64,000 bases of DNA from Prevotella sp. UBA4217 (GTDB lineage Bacteria > Bacteroidota > Bacteroidia > Bacteroidales > Bacteroidaceae): contig DFTH01000003.1 in the NCBI GenBank assembly GCA_002379425.1, forward strand, positions 62,627 through 126,626, read 5' to 3'. Below are positions 26,258 through 34,949 of the stretch, piece by piece. Numbering within the stretch: the first letter of the stretch is position 1; each line of letters starts with the position of its first letter. A program made the translations under genes and the position numbers. The notes beneath the pieces are model-generated. The model worked only from the letters and a program-made list of their open reading frames with translations. It was not told where the DNA came from and did no database searches.

Positions 26258-27103
26258 ATGGAACTGATAAAAGACAAGAAGTTCGGAGGCGAGCGCCCCC
26301 TCTTCGCAACACATGACTTAAGACTGGAGAACGTAACGATTACCGACGGTGAGTCAGGCATCAAGCAATGTCAGAATATGGAGGCCTACGACTGTAAGTT
26401 CTATGGCAAATACCCCTGGTGGCACGTCGATGGTGCCTATATTGAGAACTGCTACTTTGCATTGGGTTCACGCTCGGCCATCTGGTACTCAAACGATATG
26501 GTGATGAAAAACTCACGTATCGACGGACCGAAGTTCTTCCGCGAGATGAAGAACCTGACGCTGGAGAACGTGGAGATTACCGATGCCGACGAGACTTTCT
26601 GGAAGGTTGACGGTATCAAGATCAAGGACGTGAAACTGCATGGCGGTACCTATCCCTTCATGTTCTCACAGAATATCTACGTGGATGGACTGGAGAGCGA
26701 CTCAAAGTATGTGTTCCAGTACTGCAAGAACGTTGAGGTGCACAATGCGAAGATCCTGACGAAAGACTCCTTCTGGGAGTGTGAGAACGTGACAATATAC
26801 GACTCCGAACTCGACGGAGAGTATCTGGCCTGGCATTCGAAGAACGTGCGCCTGGTGAACTGTCACCTCGCTGGTGAGCAACTGCTCTGCTATACGGAGA
26901 ACCTCGTGCTGGAGAACTGCACCATCGACCCGATGTGCGACCGTATGTTTGAATACTCCACCGTCGAGGCCGACATCCGTGGCCATATTGAGAACATCAA
27001 GAACCCCACGAGCGGACATATAATCGCCGATTCCATCGGTTCGATCACCATCGATGAGAATGTGCGCCAGCCGAACAACTGCATCATAGAAACAAGGAAA
27101 TGA
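26258..27103 (+). CDS. DUF3737 protein (right-handed parallel beta-helix-like)
   Basis: A 281-residue protein without signal peptide, so probably cytoplasmic. It is built of repeating short strands of the form 'LxLENVxIxD', 'NxxxYDCxFxGxY', 'NVTIYDSELDG' and 'NLVLENCTID', as expected for a beta-helix and characteristic of DUF3737. No catalytic motif is known for this family. It is followed by a long hairpin element and then the C-S lyase gene in the same direction; whether they share a transcript is unclear. Confidence 0.75.
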   Translation: MELIKDKKFGGERPLFATHDLRLENVTITDGESGIKQCQNMEAYDCKFYGKYPWWHVDGAYIENCYFALGSRSAIWYSNDMVMKNSRIDGPKFFREMKNLTLENVEITDADETFWKVDGIKIKDVKLHGGTYPFMFSQNIYVDGLESDSKYVFQYCKNVEVHNAKILTKDSFWECENVTIYDSELDGEYLAWHSKNVRLVNCHLAGEQLLCYTENLVLENCTIDPMCDRMFEYSTVEADIRGHIENIKNPTSGHIIADSIGSITIDENVRQPNNCIIETRK

Positions 27104-27111
27104 TTTACAAC

Positions 27112-27178
27112 TACGAATTAAACGAATTTTGCGAATTGCCTATAGAAATGTAGTGCAGCAAAATTCGTTTAATTCGTA
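27112..27178. repeat. Palindromic element with perfect 21-bp arms
   Basis: The left arm 27112-27132 (begins TACGAATTAAACG) is the exact reverse complement of 27158-27178, with a 25-nt loop. A further copy of ATTCGTA follows at 27180-27187. It fills the gap between the DUF3737 and C-S lyase genes. It may act as a terminator or be a repeated extragenic palindrome. Confidence 0.85.
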
Positions 27179-27202
27179 TAATTCGTAGTAAAGAGATTGG
27201 AT

Positions 27203-28369
27203 ATGAAGTACGATTTTGATGAGAGTGTAGTGCGCAGGGGGACGAACTGTGTGAAGTGGGATGAGAGCCCCGTTGCGGATGTCATCCCGATGTGGGTGGC
27301 CGACATGGACTTCCGTGTGGCACCAGCCATCCAGAAGGCCTTGGAGCAGCGCGTGGCACATGGTGTCTTTGGCTATAACATCGTGCCGGAGAGTTATTAT
27401 GAGGCCATCATCTCATGGTTCCGCCGTCGTCATCAGTGGGAGGTAGAACGATCATCGATCCTCTATACCACCGCCGTCGTGCCTGCCATGTCATGCGTCA
27501 TCAAGGCCCTCACCATGCCAGGTGAGAAGGTGCTCATCCTCTCACCTGCCTATAACTGTTTCTTCTCGTCGATTAAGAATAACGGCTGCGAGGTATTGGA
27601 GAGTCCGCTCTTCACCCTTCATTCTTCATTTAAAGTGGACTGGGCTGACTTTGAGGCGAAGTGTGCCGACGAGAAGACCACACTCTTCCTGCTCTGCAAT
27701 CCTCATAACCCCTGTGGACGTGTCTGGACCAGAGAGGAACTGCAGCGGATGTATGATATCTGCCATCGCCACGGTGTGACAGTTGTCAGCGATGAGATAC
27801 ACTGCGAACTGATTATGCCAGGCTACGAGTTCGTGCCCTTCGGCACCATTACCGACGACTGTGTCGTCATGAACTCCCCCTCGAAGAACTTCAATACTGC
27901 GGGTCTGCAGATCGCGAATATCATTACCAAGAACCCCTCGTGGCGCCGCCGTATTGACCGCGCCATCAATATCAATGAGGTGTGCGATGTGAATCCCTTC
28001 GGCATCGTTGCTTTGGAGGCCGCCTACAACGAGAGTGAGGAATGGCTCGACGAACTGAACCAGTATCTCTGGGGTAACTACACCGTTTTGTGCGATTTCA
28101 TCGGAAAAAACATGCCTCAGTTGAAGGTCACACGCCTTGAAGGCACCTATCTCGTGTGGGTAGATCATAGTGCCCTTGGTATCAGCACGGATGAATACTT
28201 CAACCGCCTGCTCAACGACGGTCATGTCTGGGTGTCCCCCGGCACGATGTATGGTGCGCAGACGGGTGAGGGTTATATCCGTATCAACATCGCCTGTCCG
28301 CGCAGTCAACTAATGGAAGCCCTTCAGCGGATTGAGGAAGTTACCATTAATTCGCAGGCACATCGTTGA
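27203..28369 (+). CDS. PatB/MalY-type PLP-dependent C-S lyase or aminotransferase
   Basis: A 388-residue fold-type I PLP enzyme. The family start 'VIPMWVADMDFRVAPAI' , 'LCNPHNPCGRVWTREEL', 'VVSDEIHCELIMPGY' and the cofactor lysine in 'NSPSKNFNTAGLQ' are all present, with the C-terminal 'GYIRINIACP'. Members are cystathionine beta-lyases or cysteine-S-conjugate lyases; some are annotated as aminotransferases. The start is ATG 27203. Its 3' end overlaps the convergent phosphatase gene by 23 bp, so the two transcripts must be antisense there. Confidence 0.88.
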   Translation: MKYDFDESVVRRGTNCVKWDESPVADVIPMWVADMDFRVAPAIQKALEQRVAHGVFGYNIVPESYYEAIISWFRRRHQWEVERSSILYTTAVVPAMSCVIKALTMPGEKVLILSPAYNCFFSSIKNNGCEVLESPLFTLHSSFKVDWADFEAKCADEKTTLFLLCNPHNPCGRVWTREELQRMYDICHRHGVTVVSDEIHCELIMPGYEFVPFGTITDDCVVMNSPSKNFNTAGLQIANIITKNPSWRRRIDRAININEVCDVNPFGIVALEAAYNESEEWLDELNQYLWGNYTVLCDFIGKNMPQLKVTRLEGTYLVWVDHSALGISTDEYFNRLLNDGHVWVSPGTMYGAQTGEGYIRINIACPRSQLMEALQRIEEVTINSQAHR

Positions 28370-29618
28370 TGCGCTTCAGATAGAAGTCGCGGAAGTCGTT
28401 CCAACGATAGTAGGGGGCCTGCGTGGTGGGCACGGGCAAGGTGGCCTCACAGCCGTTGAGTAGGCACTTCACGAGGATGTCGTCTGTGGCCTTCTTGCCA
28501 CGGTAGAAGATCAGTTGTATGTTACTTGCCTTGCAGGTCTGCCAGTTCTGGTAGATATTCTTTACCTCGTATGGGTCTTCCGGGTCACTGTCCGCACCGT
28601 TGAGCCCCAGAAGCACCGTCAGTGGACCGATGTATGTATCGTGGCCGAAGCGTAGGTCGGCAATGTGGTCACTCGAGCCACTGATGACGGCATCGGCCTT
28701 CTGGATGAAATCCTCAAGGATGGGGATGACCATGTAATGTGGCTCGAACACCCAGGCGTAACTGCCGAGATTAGACTGTTCCCACTGCGCAGCGATCTCC
28801 TCGTCGGTGATGATATGACCCATCATCCCCTCATGTCCAATGCTGGGCAGTGTGGTATAGAAACTGATGAGGTTGGGTGCGATGCGCTTCAGGTCGCCAG
28901 GGAGACCTTCCGTACTGGTGAAGATGCGGGGGATGATCTTCTCTTGTAGGGAATTGTCATAGTGGAACTTGTCGCGATGCTGTTCGAAACGAGGCTTTAC
29001 CCTGGGGAAACTGCGCTTGTTGGGGTTCTGGCGGTCGTCGGGCACCACGGCATCAAGGGTGAAGCGTGATGACTGTTCACGGACCTCGATCTTCGGGTTG
29101 CACTGCACGAGTTCCTGACAGAAGGCCGACATGCTGAGCACGCAACGCCCTGAAAGTGACGAAACGGCGAGCACGTTACCACCCCGCTTGAATACCTCGG
29201 GGAAACGGTTGTACATTGTACGGGCTATCTGCTGATGCTGCTCCCATCCGAGTTGCGTCAGTTCGCTCACGCCTGTGGTCAGTTCCCGCTTGGCTGCCAT
29301 GAATTTGTCGTGGAAGGCCTCGCCCTCCTTTGTCAGCAAGTGCTTGTTGTGGGCCACGGTGAGCACAGTGTCGAGTTCTTTGTAAAGGAATGCGTTCCAA
29401 TAGTAGCGCGAACCGTGCCGGGCATAATGGCTGATATAGAAGGGCTTGTAACCCTTGGGCGACTTTGTCAACCCGCAGGCTTCCTGCTGGTAAGGGTAGT
29501 CGTTGCCGTATGCCTTACGGGGATTTTCCTTCAACTGCTCAAGTGGCGGGGTAATGGTCTGTGCTCCTGCTGTCAGAGTCAAGAGCGTCAAGGTCAGAAT
29601 GGTGAGTAATCTTTTCAT
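28347..29618 (-). CDS. Histidine-type acid phosphatase (MINPP/phytase-like)
   Basis: A 423-residue exported enzyme of histidine phosphatase clade 2. The signal peptide is 'MKRLLTILTLTLLTLTAGAQ'. The catalytic 'SHYARHGSRY' near residue 64 gives the nucleophilic His and phosphate-binding Arg; the distal 'RFGHDTYIGPL' gives the second His and the Asp proton donor. A close relative, B. thetaiotaomicron Minpp, dephosphorylates inositol hexakisphosphate, so phytate or another phosphomonoester in the periplasm is the likely substrate. A perfect promoter precedes it, back to back with that of the GH28-GH43 gene. Confidence 0.85.
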   Translation of the reverse strand: MKRLLTILTLTLLTLTAGAQTITPPLEQLKENPRKAYGNDYPYQQEACGLTKSPKGYKPFYISHYARHGSRYYWNAFLYKELDTVLTVAHNKHLLTKEGEAFHDKFMAAKRELTTGVSELTQLGWEQHQQIARTMYNRFPEVFKRGGNVLAVSSLSGRCVLSMSAFCQELVQCNPKIEVREQSSRFTLDAVVPDDRQNPNKRSFPRVKPRFEQHRDKFHYDNSLQEKIIPRIFTSTEGLPGDLKRIAPNLISFYTTLPSIGHEGMMGHIITDEEIAAQWEQSNLGSYAWVFEPHYMVIPILEDFIQKADAVISGSSDHIADLRFGHDTYIGPLTVLLGLNGADSDPEDPYEVKNIYQNWQTCKASNIQLIFYRGKKATDDILVKCLLNGCEATLPVPTTQAPYYRWNDFRDFYLKRINDVPAN

Positions 29619-29648
29619 AAGTTAGTCGTATTTTGGTGAATCTGTGTG

Positions 29649-29680
29649 CAAAGTTAAGAATTGTCTTTCAATAAACCAAA
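29649..29680 (-). promoter_or_regulatory. Promoter of the histidine phosphatase gene
   Basis: TTTG (29680-29677), 20 nt, TAACTTTG (29656-29649) on the minus strand. The start codon is about 31 nt downstream of the -7 box. Confidence 0.8.
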
Positions 29681-29695
29681 CAATCCTGGGATTAT

Positions 29696-29727
29696 TTTGG
29701 CAGTTTCAGATTTTGTCCGTATCTTTG
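29696..29727 (+). promoter_or_regulatory. Promoter of the GH28-GH43 gene
   Basis: TTTG (29696-29699), 20 nt, TATCTTTG (29720-29727), 16 bp from the divergent promoter's TTTG. An AAGGAG sequence at 29754-29759 sits 5 nt before the ATG 29765 and is one of the few clear ribosome-binding sites in the window. Confidence 0.85.
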
Positions 29728-29764
29728 CAATTGTACAAATATGTTGGTTAATTAAGGAGTGAAT

Positions 29765-32575
29765 ATGAGGAATACGCTACTGGCCGTCCTGATGTCGCTG
29801 AACCTAATGGTGCAGGCGGCAGACTACAACATCTTGACTTATGGTGCCAAGTCGGACACGACGGTTCTGAGTACAGTCGCCATCCAGCAGGCAATTGATG
29901 CCTGTTCTGCTGCTGGTGGTGGCAGAGTGGTGGTGCCTGCTGGTGAATATAAGATTGGCACTATCATACTGAAGAGCGATGTACATCTCTACCTGGAACA
30001 AGGAGCAACACTTTATGGCAGTACTGACCTGAAGGACTATCGCCCGATGAAATCGGACTATGTATCGTTGCGCACAAAGACCACCACCATCCAACTGATC
30101 TATGGCGACAAGGTGAGGAATGTGACGATCGATGGCTACGGCATCATCGACGGCAGGGGACGCGCCTTCAAGAAAATGTCGTGGAATGACGAGGGCATCA
30201 CGCGCCCCCACCTGTTGCGCTTCATCCAGTCAAAAGATATAACCATCAAGGATATCACGCTACGTAACTCTGGCTGTTGGATGCAGCACTACCTGGCCTG
30301 CGACCGTCTGGTGATCGATGGCATCAAGGTGTTCAACCGTCATAATTATAATAACGATGCTCTCGATTTGGATGGCTGTCATGAGGTGATTGTTAAGGGT
30401 ATGATAGCCGATAGTGATGACGATGGAATCACCCTGAAGTCAACTTCTCCGCGCCTTTGCGAGAATATTCGTATTGCCGACTGTGTGGTCTCCAGCCATT
30501 GCAATGCAGTCAAGTTGGGAACGGAGACGAACGGAGGTTTCCGTAATATCAATATCAGTGGTATCGTGGTGAAACCCAGTGAAGATCAGCAGGAGAAGTT
30601 CTTCGGGCAATGGATTGGCTCGTCGGCTATCTCACTGGAGATCGTCGATGGTGGGGTGCTGGAAAATGTCAGTGTCTCAGACGTCACTGTCGAAGGCACA
30701 GAGTCGCCCATCTTCATCCGACTCGGCAATCGTGGGCGCGGCTACCTCTCCGAAGGGGCAAATATGGAGCGCATCATCCCTGTCGATCATGTGGGGCGTA
30801 TCCGTGGCATCCATCTCTCGAATATCCAGGTCCGGAACGCCGGGGCCATGGGCTGTAGCATCACTGGTCTGCCTGGCTATCCTGTGGAAAATATCTTTCT
30901 CTCAAATATTGCGATCCATCATAAAGGAGGCGTAGGTTTCGATGAAATGGCGGAAATTGCCGATTCCATTGCTGACGAAAAGGAAAAATCCTATCCTGAG
31001 GCTACCATGTGGGGTAACCTGCCTGCCAAGGGCTTCTTCGTGCGTCATGCCAGGAATGTACAGTTCTCGAATGTACGTGTGGAAACTGACCAGTTAGACG
31101 TCCGTCCGGAAATCGTTCGTGTGGATGTGGATATCCCGACGAAGTGGGGAGACCAGAGTGATGGCACATATATGAACCCCGTACTTAATGCGGACTTCTC
31201 CGATCCTGACATCATCCGTGTGGGTAACAAATATTATATGGTGGCTTCCGACTTCCATTTTATGGGTATGCAGGTTCTGGAGTCGGAGGACATGGTCAAC
31301 TGGCATTATATCAGTCAGATATACCGGCGGATTGATGAGCCGGGGTGGAATGAGAACCAGCATTATGCGGGTGGTTCGTGGGCTCCAGCCATCCGCCATC
31401 ATGAGGGGTTGTTCTATGTCTATTTCTGTACGCCCGACGAAGGACTTTACATGAGCACGGCCAAGGATCCTCATGGACCTTGGGCTCCCCTCCATCTGGT
31501 GAAACGCGTAGGGAAGTGGGAAGATCCCTGTCCTTTCTGGGATGACGACGGACAGGCTTATCTGGGGCGCAGCCGACACAGGGCAGGCCCTATCATTGTG
31601 CATAAGATGACGCCTGACGGGCGCGAACTGCTTGACGAGGGTGTCACTGTATATGAGGGGCCGGTTGCCGAGGGGACGAAATGGCTGAAGCGGAATGGCT
31701 GGTACTATCTGATCATCCCTGAGGGTGGTGTCGGGCGTGGTTGGCAGACCGTTCTCCGCTCTCGTAATATCTATGGACCGTACGAGCGCAGGATTGTTCT
31801 GGAACAAGGTTCTACCAATGTGAATGGTCCGCATCAGGGAGCGCTAGTAGATGCCCCTGACGGCTCATGGTGGTTCTACCATTTTCAGGAGACACCAGTC
31901 CTCGGACGTGTGCTCCATCTCCAGCCCGCCCGCTGGCAGGACGACTGGCCGCTGATGGGCGCGGATTTTGATGGTAATGGCGTCGGGGAGCCTGTTGAAT
32001 GGTGGAATAAGCCCATTCCATCGGTAGATTCGGCATCGCTTCAGACGAATGATGATTTCTCCGGCTCTATTGGTCTGCAGTGGCAGTGGAACCACAATCC
32101 TGACGATTCTCATTGGAGTCTTTCTGAGCGCAAAGGCAACTTGACTATTCATGCCCAGCCTGCTGATAACCTCAAGTCTTGCCGAAACATGTTGACGCAG
32201 AAGGTCGTAGGTTATCAGAGCGTGAGTACTGTTCTCTTAGAAGCGGCTGGCAATTGTTTTGCAGGATTGGCTTGCACGGGAAAGGAGTTTCATGCTATCG
32301 GTCTTGTGCCAGAGGGTATTGCCATTGAGACCAATGGCGAGCGTCGTCTTATGCAGAAAGGACATTTCAAGCGTCTGTGGCTACGTGTCACCAATGACAG
32401 TCCTAACAACCTGCACCAGTTTGCCTATAGTGTTGATGGTGAGCACTTTCTGACCCTCGGTGATTCTTTCCCGATGAGTTGGGGTTTCTGGAAGGGCATT
32501 CGTGTCGGAATATTCTGCTACGGTGCTGATGGCAGCGCCCAGTTTGACCGTTTTGAACAAAAATATGGGCAATAG
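29765..32575 (+). CDS. Two-enzyme glycoside hydrolase: GH28 polygalacturonase-like plus GH43
   Basis: A 936-residue exported protein (signal 'MRNTLLAVLMSLNLMVQA'). Residues about 20-440 are a GH28 beta-helix: the catalytic acids appear in 'NNDALDLDG' and 'DSDDDGITLKS', with the His region 'SSHCNAVKLGTE'. Residues about 470-750 are a five-bladed GH43 domain with Asp in 'FSDPDIIR', Asp in 'WEDPCPFW' and Glu in 'VAEGTKW'. About 760-936 is a jelly-roll domain as in many GH43 enzymes ('WQWNHNPDDSHWSLSERKG'). Likely acts in the periplasm on pectin side chains, galacturonide by GH28 and arabinose, xylose or galactose by GH43. No susC/susD genes are nearby. Confidence 0.9.
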   Translation: MRNTLLAVLMSLNLMVQAADYNILTYGAKSDTTVLSTVAIQQAIDACSAAGGGRVVVPAGEYKIGTIILKSDVHLYLEQGATLYGSTDLKDYRPMKSDYVSLRTKTTTIQLIYGDKVRNVTIDGYGIIDGRGRAFKKMSWNDEGITRPHLLRFIQSKDITIKDITLRNSGCWMQHYLACDRLVIDGIKVFNRHNYNNDALDLDGCHEVIVKGMIADSDDDGITLKSTSPRLCENIRIADCVVSSHCNAVKLGTETNGGFRNINISGIVVKPSEDQQEKFFGQWIGSSAISLEIVDGGVLENVSVSDVTVEGTESPIFIRLGNRGRGYLSEGANMERIIPVDHVGRIRGIHLSNIQVRNAGAMGCSITGLPGYPVENIFLSNIAIHHKGGVGFDEMAEIADSIADEKEKSYPEATMWGNLPAKGFFVRHARNVQFSNVRVETDQLDVRPEIVRVDVDIPTKWGDQSDGTYMNPVLNADFSDPDIIRVGNKYYMVASDFHFMGMQVLESEDMVNWHYISQIYRRIDEPGWNENQHYAGGSWAPAIRHHEGLFYVYFCTPDEGLYMSTAKDPHGPWAPLHLVKRVGKWEDPCPFWDDDGQAYLGRSRHRAGPIIVHKMTPDGRELLDEGVTVYEGPVAEGTKWLKRNGWYYLIIPEGGVGRGWQTVLRSRNIYGPYERRIVLEQGSTNVNGPHQGALVDAPDGSWWFYHFQETPVLGRVLHLQPARWQDDWPLMGADFDGNGVGEPVEWWNKPIPSVDSASLQTNDDFSGSIGLQWQWNHNPDDSHWSLSERKGNLTIHAQPADNLKSCRNMLTQKVVGYQSVSTVLLEAAGNCFAGLACTGKEFHAIGLVPEGIAIETNGERRLMQKGHFKRLWLRVTNDSPNNLHQFAYSVDGEHFLTLGDSFPMSWGFWKGIRVGIFCYGADGSAQFDRFEQKYGQ

Positions 32576-32607
32576 TTTGGTGTTCTGTCAAAAATACCGT
32601 ATCTTTG
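32576..32607 (+). promoter_or_regulatory. Promoter of tRNA-Arg
   Basis: TTTG (32576-32579), 20 nt, TATCTTTG (32600-32607). The TTTG box begins at the first base after the GH28-GH43 stop codon. The tRNA begins 17 nt after the -7 box. Confidence 0.85.
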
Positions 32608-32623
32608 CACCCGAAAAGCACTC

Positions 32624-32695
32624 GCCCTGATAGTTAAATGGATATAACAAGGCTCTCCTAAAGCTTAGTTCCGAGTTCGATTCTCGGTCGGGGTA
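32624..32695 (+). tRNA. tRNA-Arg (anticodon CCU)
   Basis: A full cloverleaf can be drawn: acceptor GCCCTGA/TCGGGGT with G-U pairs, D stem GTTA/TAAC, anticodon stem AGGCT/AGCTT with loop CTCCTAA (anticodon CCU, reading AGG), T stem CCGAG/CTCGG with loop TTCGATT, and discriminator A. CCA is not encoded. It has its own consensus promoter 48 nt after the GH28-GH43 gene. Confidence 0.93.
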
Positions 32696-32875
32696 CTGAG
32701 TGCATAATATTACTCATAGGGGAAGTTCATGGGCCTGTTTTATCCATGAATGATGGATATATGTCTTTTTGTGTGAATTTGAAAGACAGATTCTGTGAAA
32801 ATGCTTGATTAATTGATGAAATAATGCGTATTTTTGCCGCCGGAATAAAAACTAGATTAGAACATTATATATCTC

Positions 32876-34063
32876 TCACAAGTTTTTATTGATGCAGGGT
32901 GCTGGCAGTGATTGCTCGCCCCTGTTTTTTTGATATTCACTCGGAGTGCAGCCCATGATGATCTTGAAGTTCCTATAGAAAGAACTATCGGATGAGAAAC
33001 CTGACTTGTGTGCAATCTCCGTGAGATACATGTCTGGGTTCTTTTCCATCAACTGGACAGCATATTCGATGCGCTTCTGGTTGACGAATTCTGAGAACGA
33101 GATGCCCATCTTGCCATTGATTGCATTGTAGATGTAGTTGCGGTTGGTATTCAGCCGCATGGCCAGGTCGTTGATCTTCAGGTTGGGTTGTAGATACAGG
33201 CGCTCTTCCTCCATCAGCCTGCGTATCTCATTGGCCAGGCCGTCATTGGCGTTGAGCGGCAATGGGGTATAGGGCTCTACTGGCATATCCTCTTCTTCCT
33301 CTTCTATGTCATTGATGGAGAAACGCTGAGAAAGTCCGTAGTGGCCGATGAGCAGGAGGATCGCGGAAAAGGCCACCGATGGGATGGATGTCAGCCAGAT
33401 GGACTCGGTGAAGTAGTTGCGCCCGATGAAGTTGCAGATAAACGAGACGATGGCGGCTATCGCAAAGATGGACAGTAATTGGCAGATGAATGACAGTGTC
33501 TTGCCTTCTGTATTCGAGTAGTAGTTCTCCACCATCTGGTTGTAGTAGGTGATGTGCCGCCAGCCGAGGATGAGAACGGGTGGAATCTCCAGGGCGAAGA
33601 CAATTCTCACGGTGAAGTGGGCGATGACCTGCCACCAGCAGATGCCTTCCAGGGAAACGAAATCGTTACCATAGATAAAATGGTCAATGAATAAGGTGGT
33701 CTGCTTATCGTCCATCAGGAGGTAGAGCAAAGCCACACTGGTGCCACACAGGAAGGCGGGCAGCAGGTAGAGCAACTGTCGCCGCCTGCTGGGATACTTG
33801 ATTGCCATCTCCTCAGTGTAGATGTAGAACATGGGGAAAACGGCTGGGTTGCAGAAACTATAGATGGAATCGGTCACGGGGATGGCCGACTTGATATGGT
33901 TGAAGAAAGTGAAATGCCCTATATATAATAAGGTGGCGGTGAGCATGAACAGTAATAGGCAGAATCTTGGCCTGTCCCATTTACAGAGGATATTTAAGCC
34001 AAGCAGTACCGACAAGACGCCACAGACAAATATCGGTAGTGAAGTCATGATAATGTTCACCAT
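32876..34063 (-). CDS. Membrane-embedded AraC-family transcriptional regulator
   Basis: About 395 residues. The first 230 or so hold six or seven hydrophobic helices ('LPIFVCGVLSVLLGLNIL', 'LCLLLFMLTATLLYIG'-like segments), followed by an acidic linker ('DIEEEEEDMPVEPY') and a C-terminal AraC DNA-binding domain (about 290-385: 'INDLAMRLNTNRNYIYNAI' and 'TEIAHKSGFSSDSSFYRNF'). This layout, a polytopic sensor joined to an HTH_18 domain, is frequent in Bacteroidetes. Start choice is uncertain: ATG 34063 or 34048; a TAACTTTG box at 34077-34070 would make the first nearly leaderless. No target is evident. Confidence 0.85.
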   Translation of the reverse strand: MVNIIMTSLPIFVCGVLSVLLGLNILCKWDRPRFCLLLFMLTATLLYIGHFTFFNHIKSAIPVTDSIYSFCNPAVFPMFYIYTEEMAIKYPSRRRQLLYLLPAFLCGTSVALLYLLMDDKQTTLFIDHFIYGNDFVSLEGICWWQVIAHFTVRIVFALEIPPVLILGWRHITYYNQMVENYYSNTEGKTLSFICQLLSIFAIAAIVSFICNFIGRNYFTESIWLTSIPSVAFSAILLLIGHYGLSQRFSINDIEEEEEDMPVEPYTPLPLNANDGLANEIRRLMEEERLYLQPNLKINDLAMRLNTNRNYIYNAINGKMGISFSEFVNQKRIEYAVQLMEKNPDMYLTEIAHKSGFSSDSSFYRNFKIIMGCTPSEYQKNRGEQSLPAPCINKNL

Positions 34064-34226
34064 TGGCGACAAAGTTACGCAATAATCGTGAGAATATAAA
34101 GAAAACGCTCCCTATTAACTTCTATTAAGGGATTTGTAAGTGGCTGATTATCAGTGATGTGTTAGAAATTGTGATTTTGCATGATGTTTTCTGCAATTAT
34201 GAATGATACTTTTCTTCTTTTTGTAC

Positions 34227-34234
34227 TATATTTG
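34227..34234 (+). promoter_or_regulatory. -7 box (TATATTTG) for the small barrel gene
   Basis: TATATTTG stands 50 nt before the ATG 34284. No TTTG occurs 20 nt upstream. Confidence 0.45.
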
Positions 34235-34283
34235 CCGAGAAATTACTTAATTATCATTTATTTTTTAACTAAACATTACTATT

Positions 34284-34868
34284 ATGAAGAAAATGAGAAT
34301 GATTGCCTTGGCTACTTTTGCAGCCATCAGTTTGTCAGTGAGTGCTCAAGAGCCCTTCAGCACAGTTTATCTACAGTACAACCCCAGTAGTTTAAAGTAC
34401 AGCCATGATGGCTATTCTTTATCAACCAACTACAATGCATTCACACTTGGCTATAGTTATAGCCTTCCAGTCACTAATTCAATTCCGCTCTACTTGGAGT
34501 TCGGTGGTGCTGCCCAGTATGCCTTTAAGAGCGAAGATGATGTAACGAACAATTATTTAGGCATCAAGATACCAGTCGATGTGATGTATTCCATTGAGTT
34601 TTCTGACGTTTTCCAACTCCAGCCCTACGCTGGTTTCTTCGGACGAGTAGGTATCATTGGTAAGACGAAGGATAAGCATCATGATGTAACGAGTGACTGG
34701 TTCTCTGATTTGGATGGCAAGCGTTTCCAGTTTGGTATAAATGCTGGTGCTAAGGTGCGCATCAGTCAGAAGTTTACGGCCGGTGTTGGTTACTATCTTG
34801 ATCTGACGAAGGTTCAGGAGCACACCCATTTCGAGGGCTTCGATATTATGATAGGCCTGACATTCTGA
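34284..34868 (+). CDS. Small outer-membrane beta-barrel protein
   Basis: A 194-residue exported protein with signal 'MKKMRMIALATFAAISLSVSAQ'. The rest consists of alternating strands with tight turns ('GYSYSLPVTNSIPLYLEFGG', 'FSDVFQLQPYAGFFGRVG', 'FQFGINAGAKVRISQKF') and ends in a strand with terminal Phe ('GFDIMIGLTF'), the classic Bam-recognised pattern of an 8-stranded porin-like/OmpA-like barrel. No enzymatic or binding motif can be named. It is monocistronic and ends at a shared bidirectional terminator. Confidence 0.8.
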   Translation: MKKMRMIALATFAAISLSVSAQEPFSTVYLQYNPSSLKYSHDGYSLSTNYNAFTLGYSYSLPVTNSIPLYLEFGGAAQYAFKSEDDVTNNYLGIKIPVDVMYSIEFSDVFQLQPYAGFFGRVGIIGKTKDKHHDVTSDWFSDLDGKRFQFGINAGAKVRISQKFTAGVGYYLDLTKVQEHTHFEGFDIMIGLTF

Positions 34869-34891
34869 CTTATAGATCACAGTTAATAAAA

Positions 34892-34931
34892 CGAGGCTGC
34901 ACTCTACTATCATTGAGTGCAGCCTCGATTT
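34892..34931. terminator. Bidirectional terminator between the barrel gene and secDF
   Basis: A perfect 13-bp stem (34892-34904 with 34915-34927, CGAGGCTGCACTC) and 10-nt loop are flanked by AAAA on the left and TTTT on the right, so it can stop transcripts from both sides. Confidence 0.95.
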
Positions 34932-34949
34932 TATGGTCTTGTTGCTCAA

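Noticed and set aside
32696-32760. Terminator TTCATGG/CCATGAA after tRNA-Arg
   Set aside because: A 7-bp stem (32726-32732 with 32744-32750) exists but no T run follows directly, so support is too weak to list.
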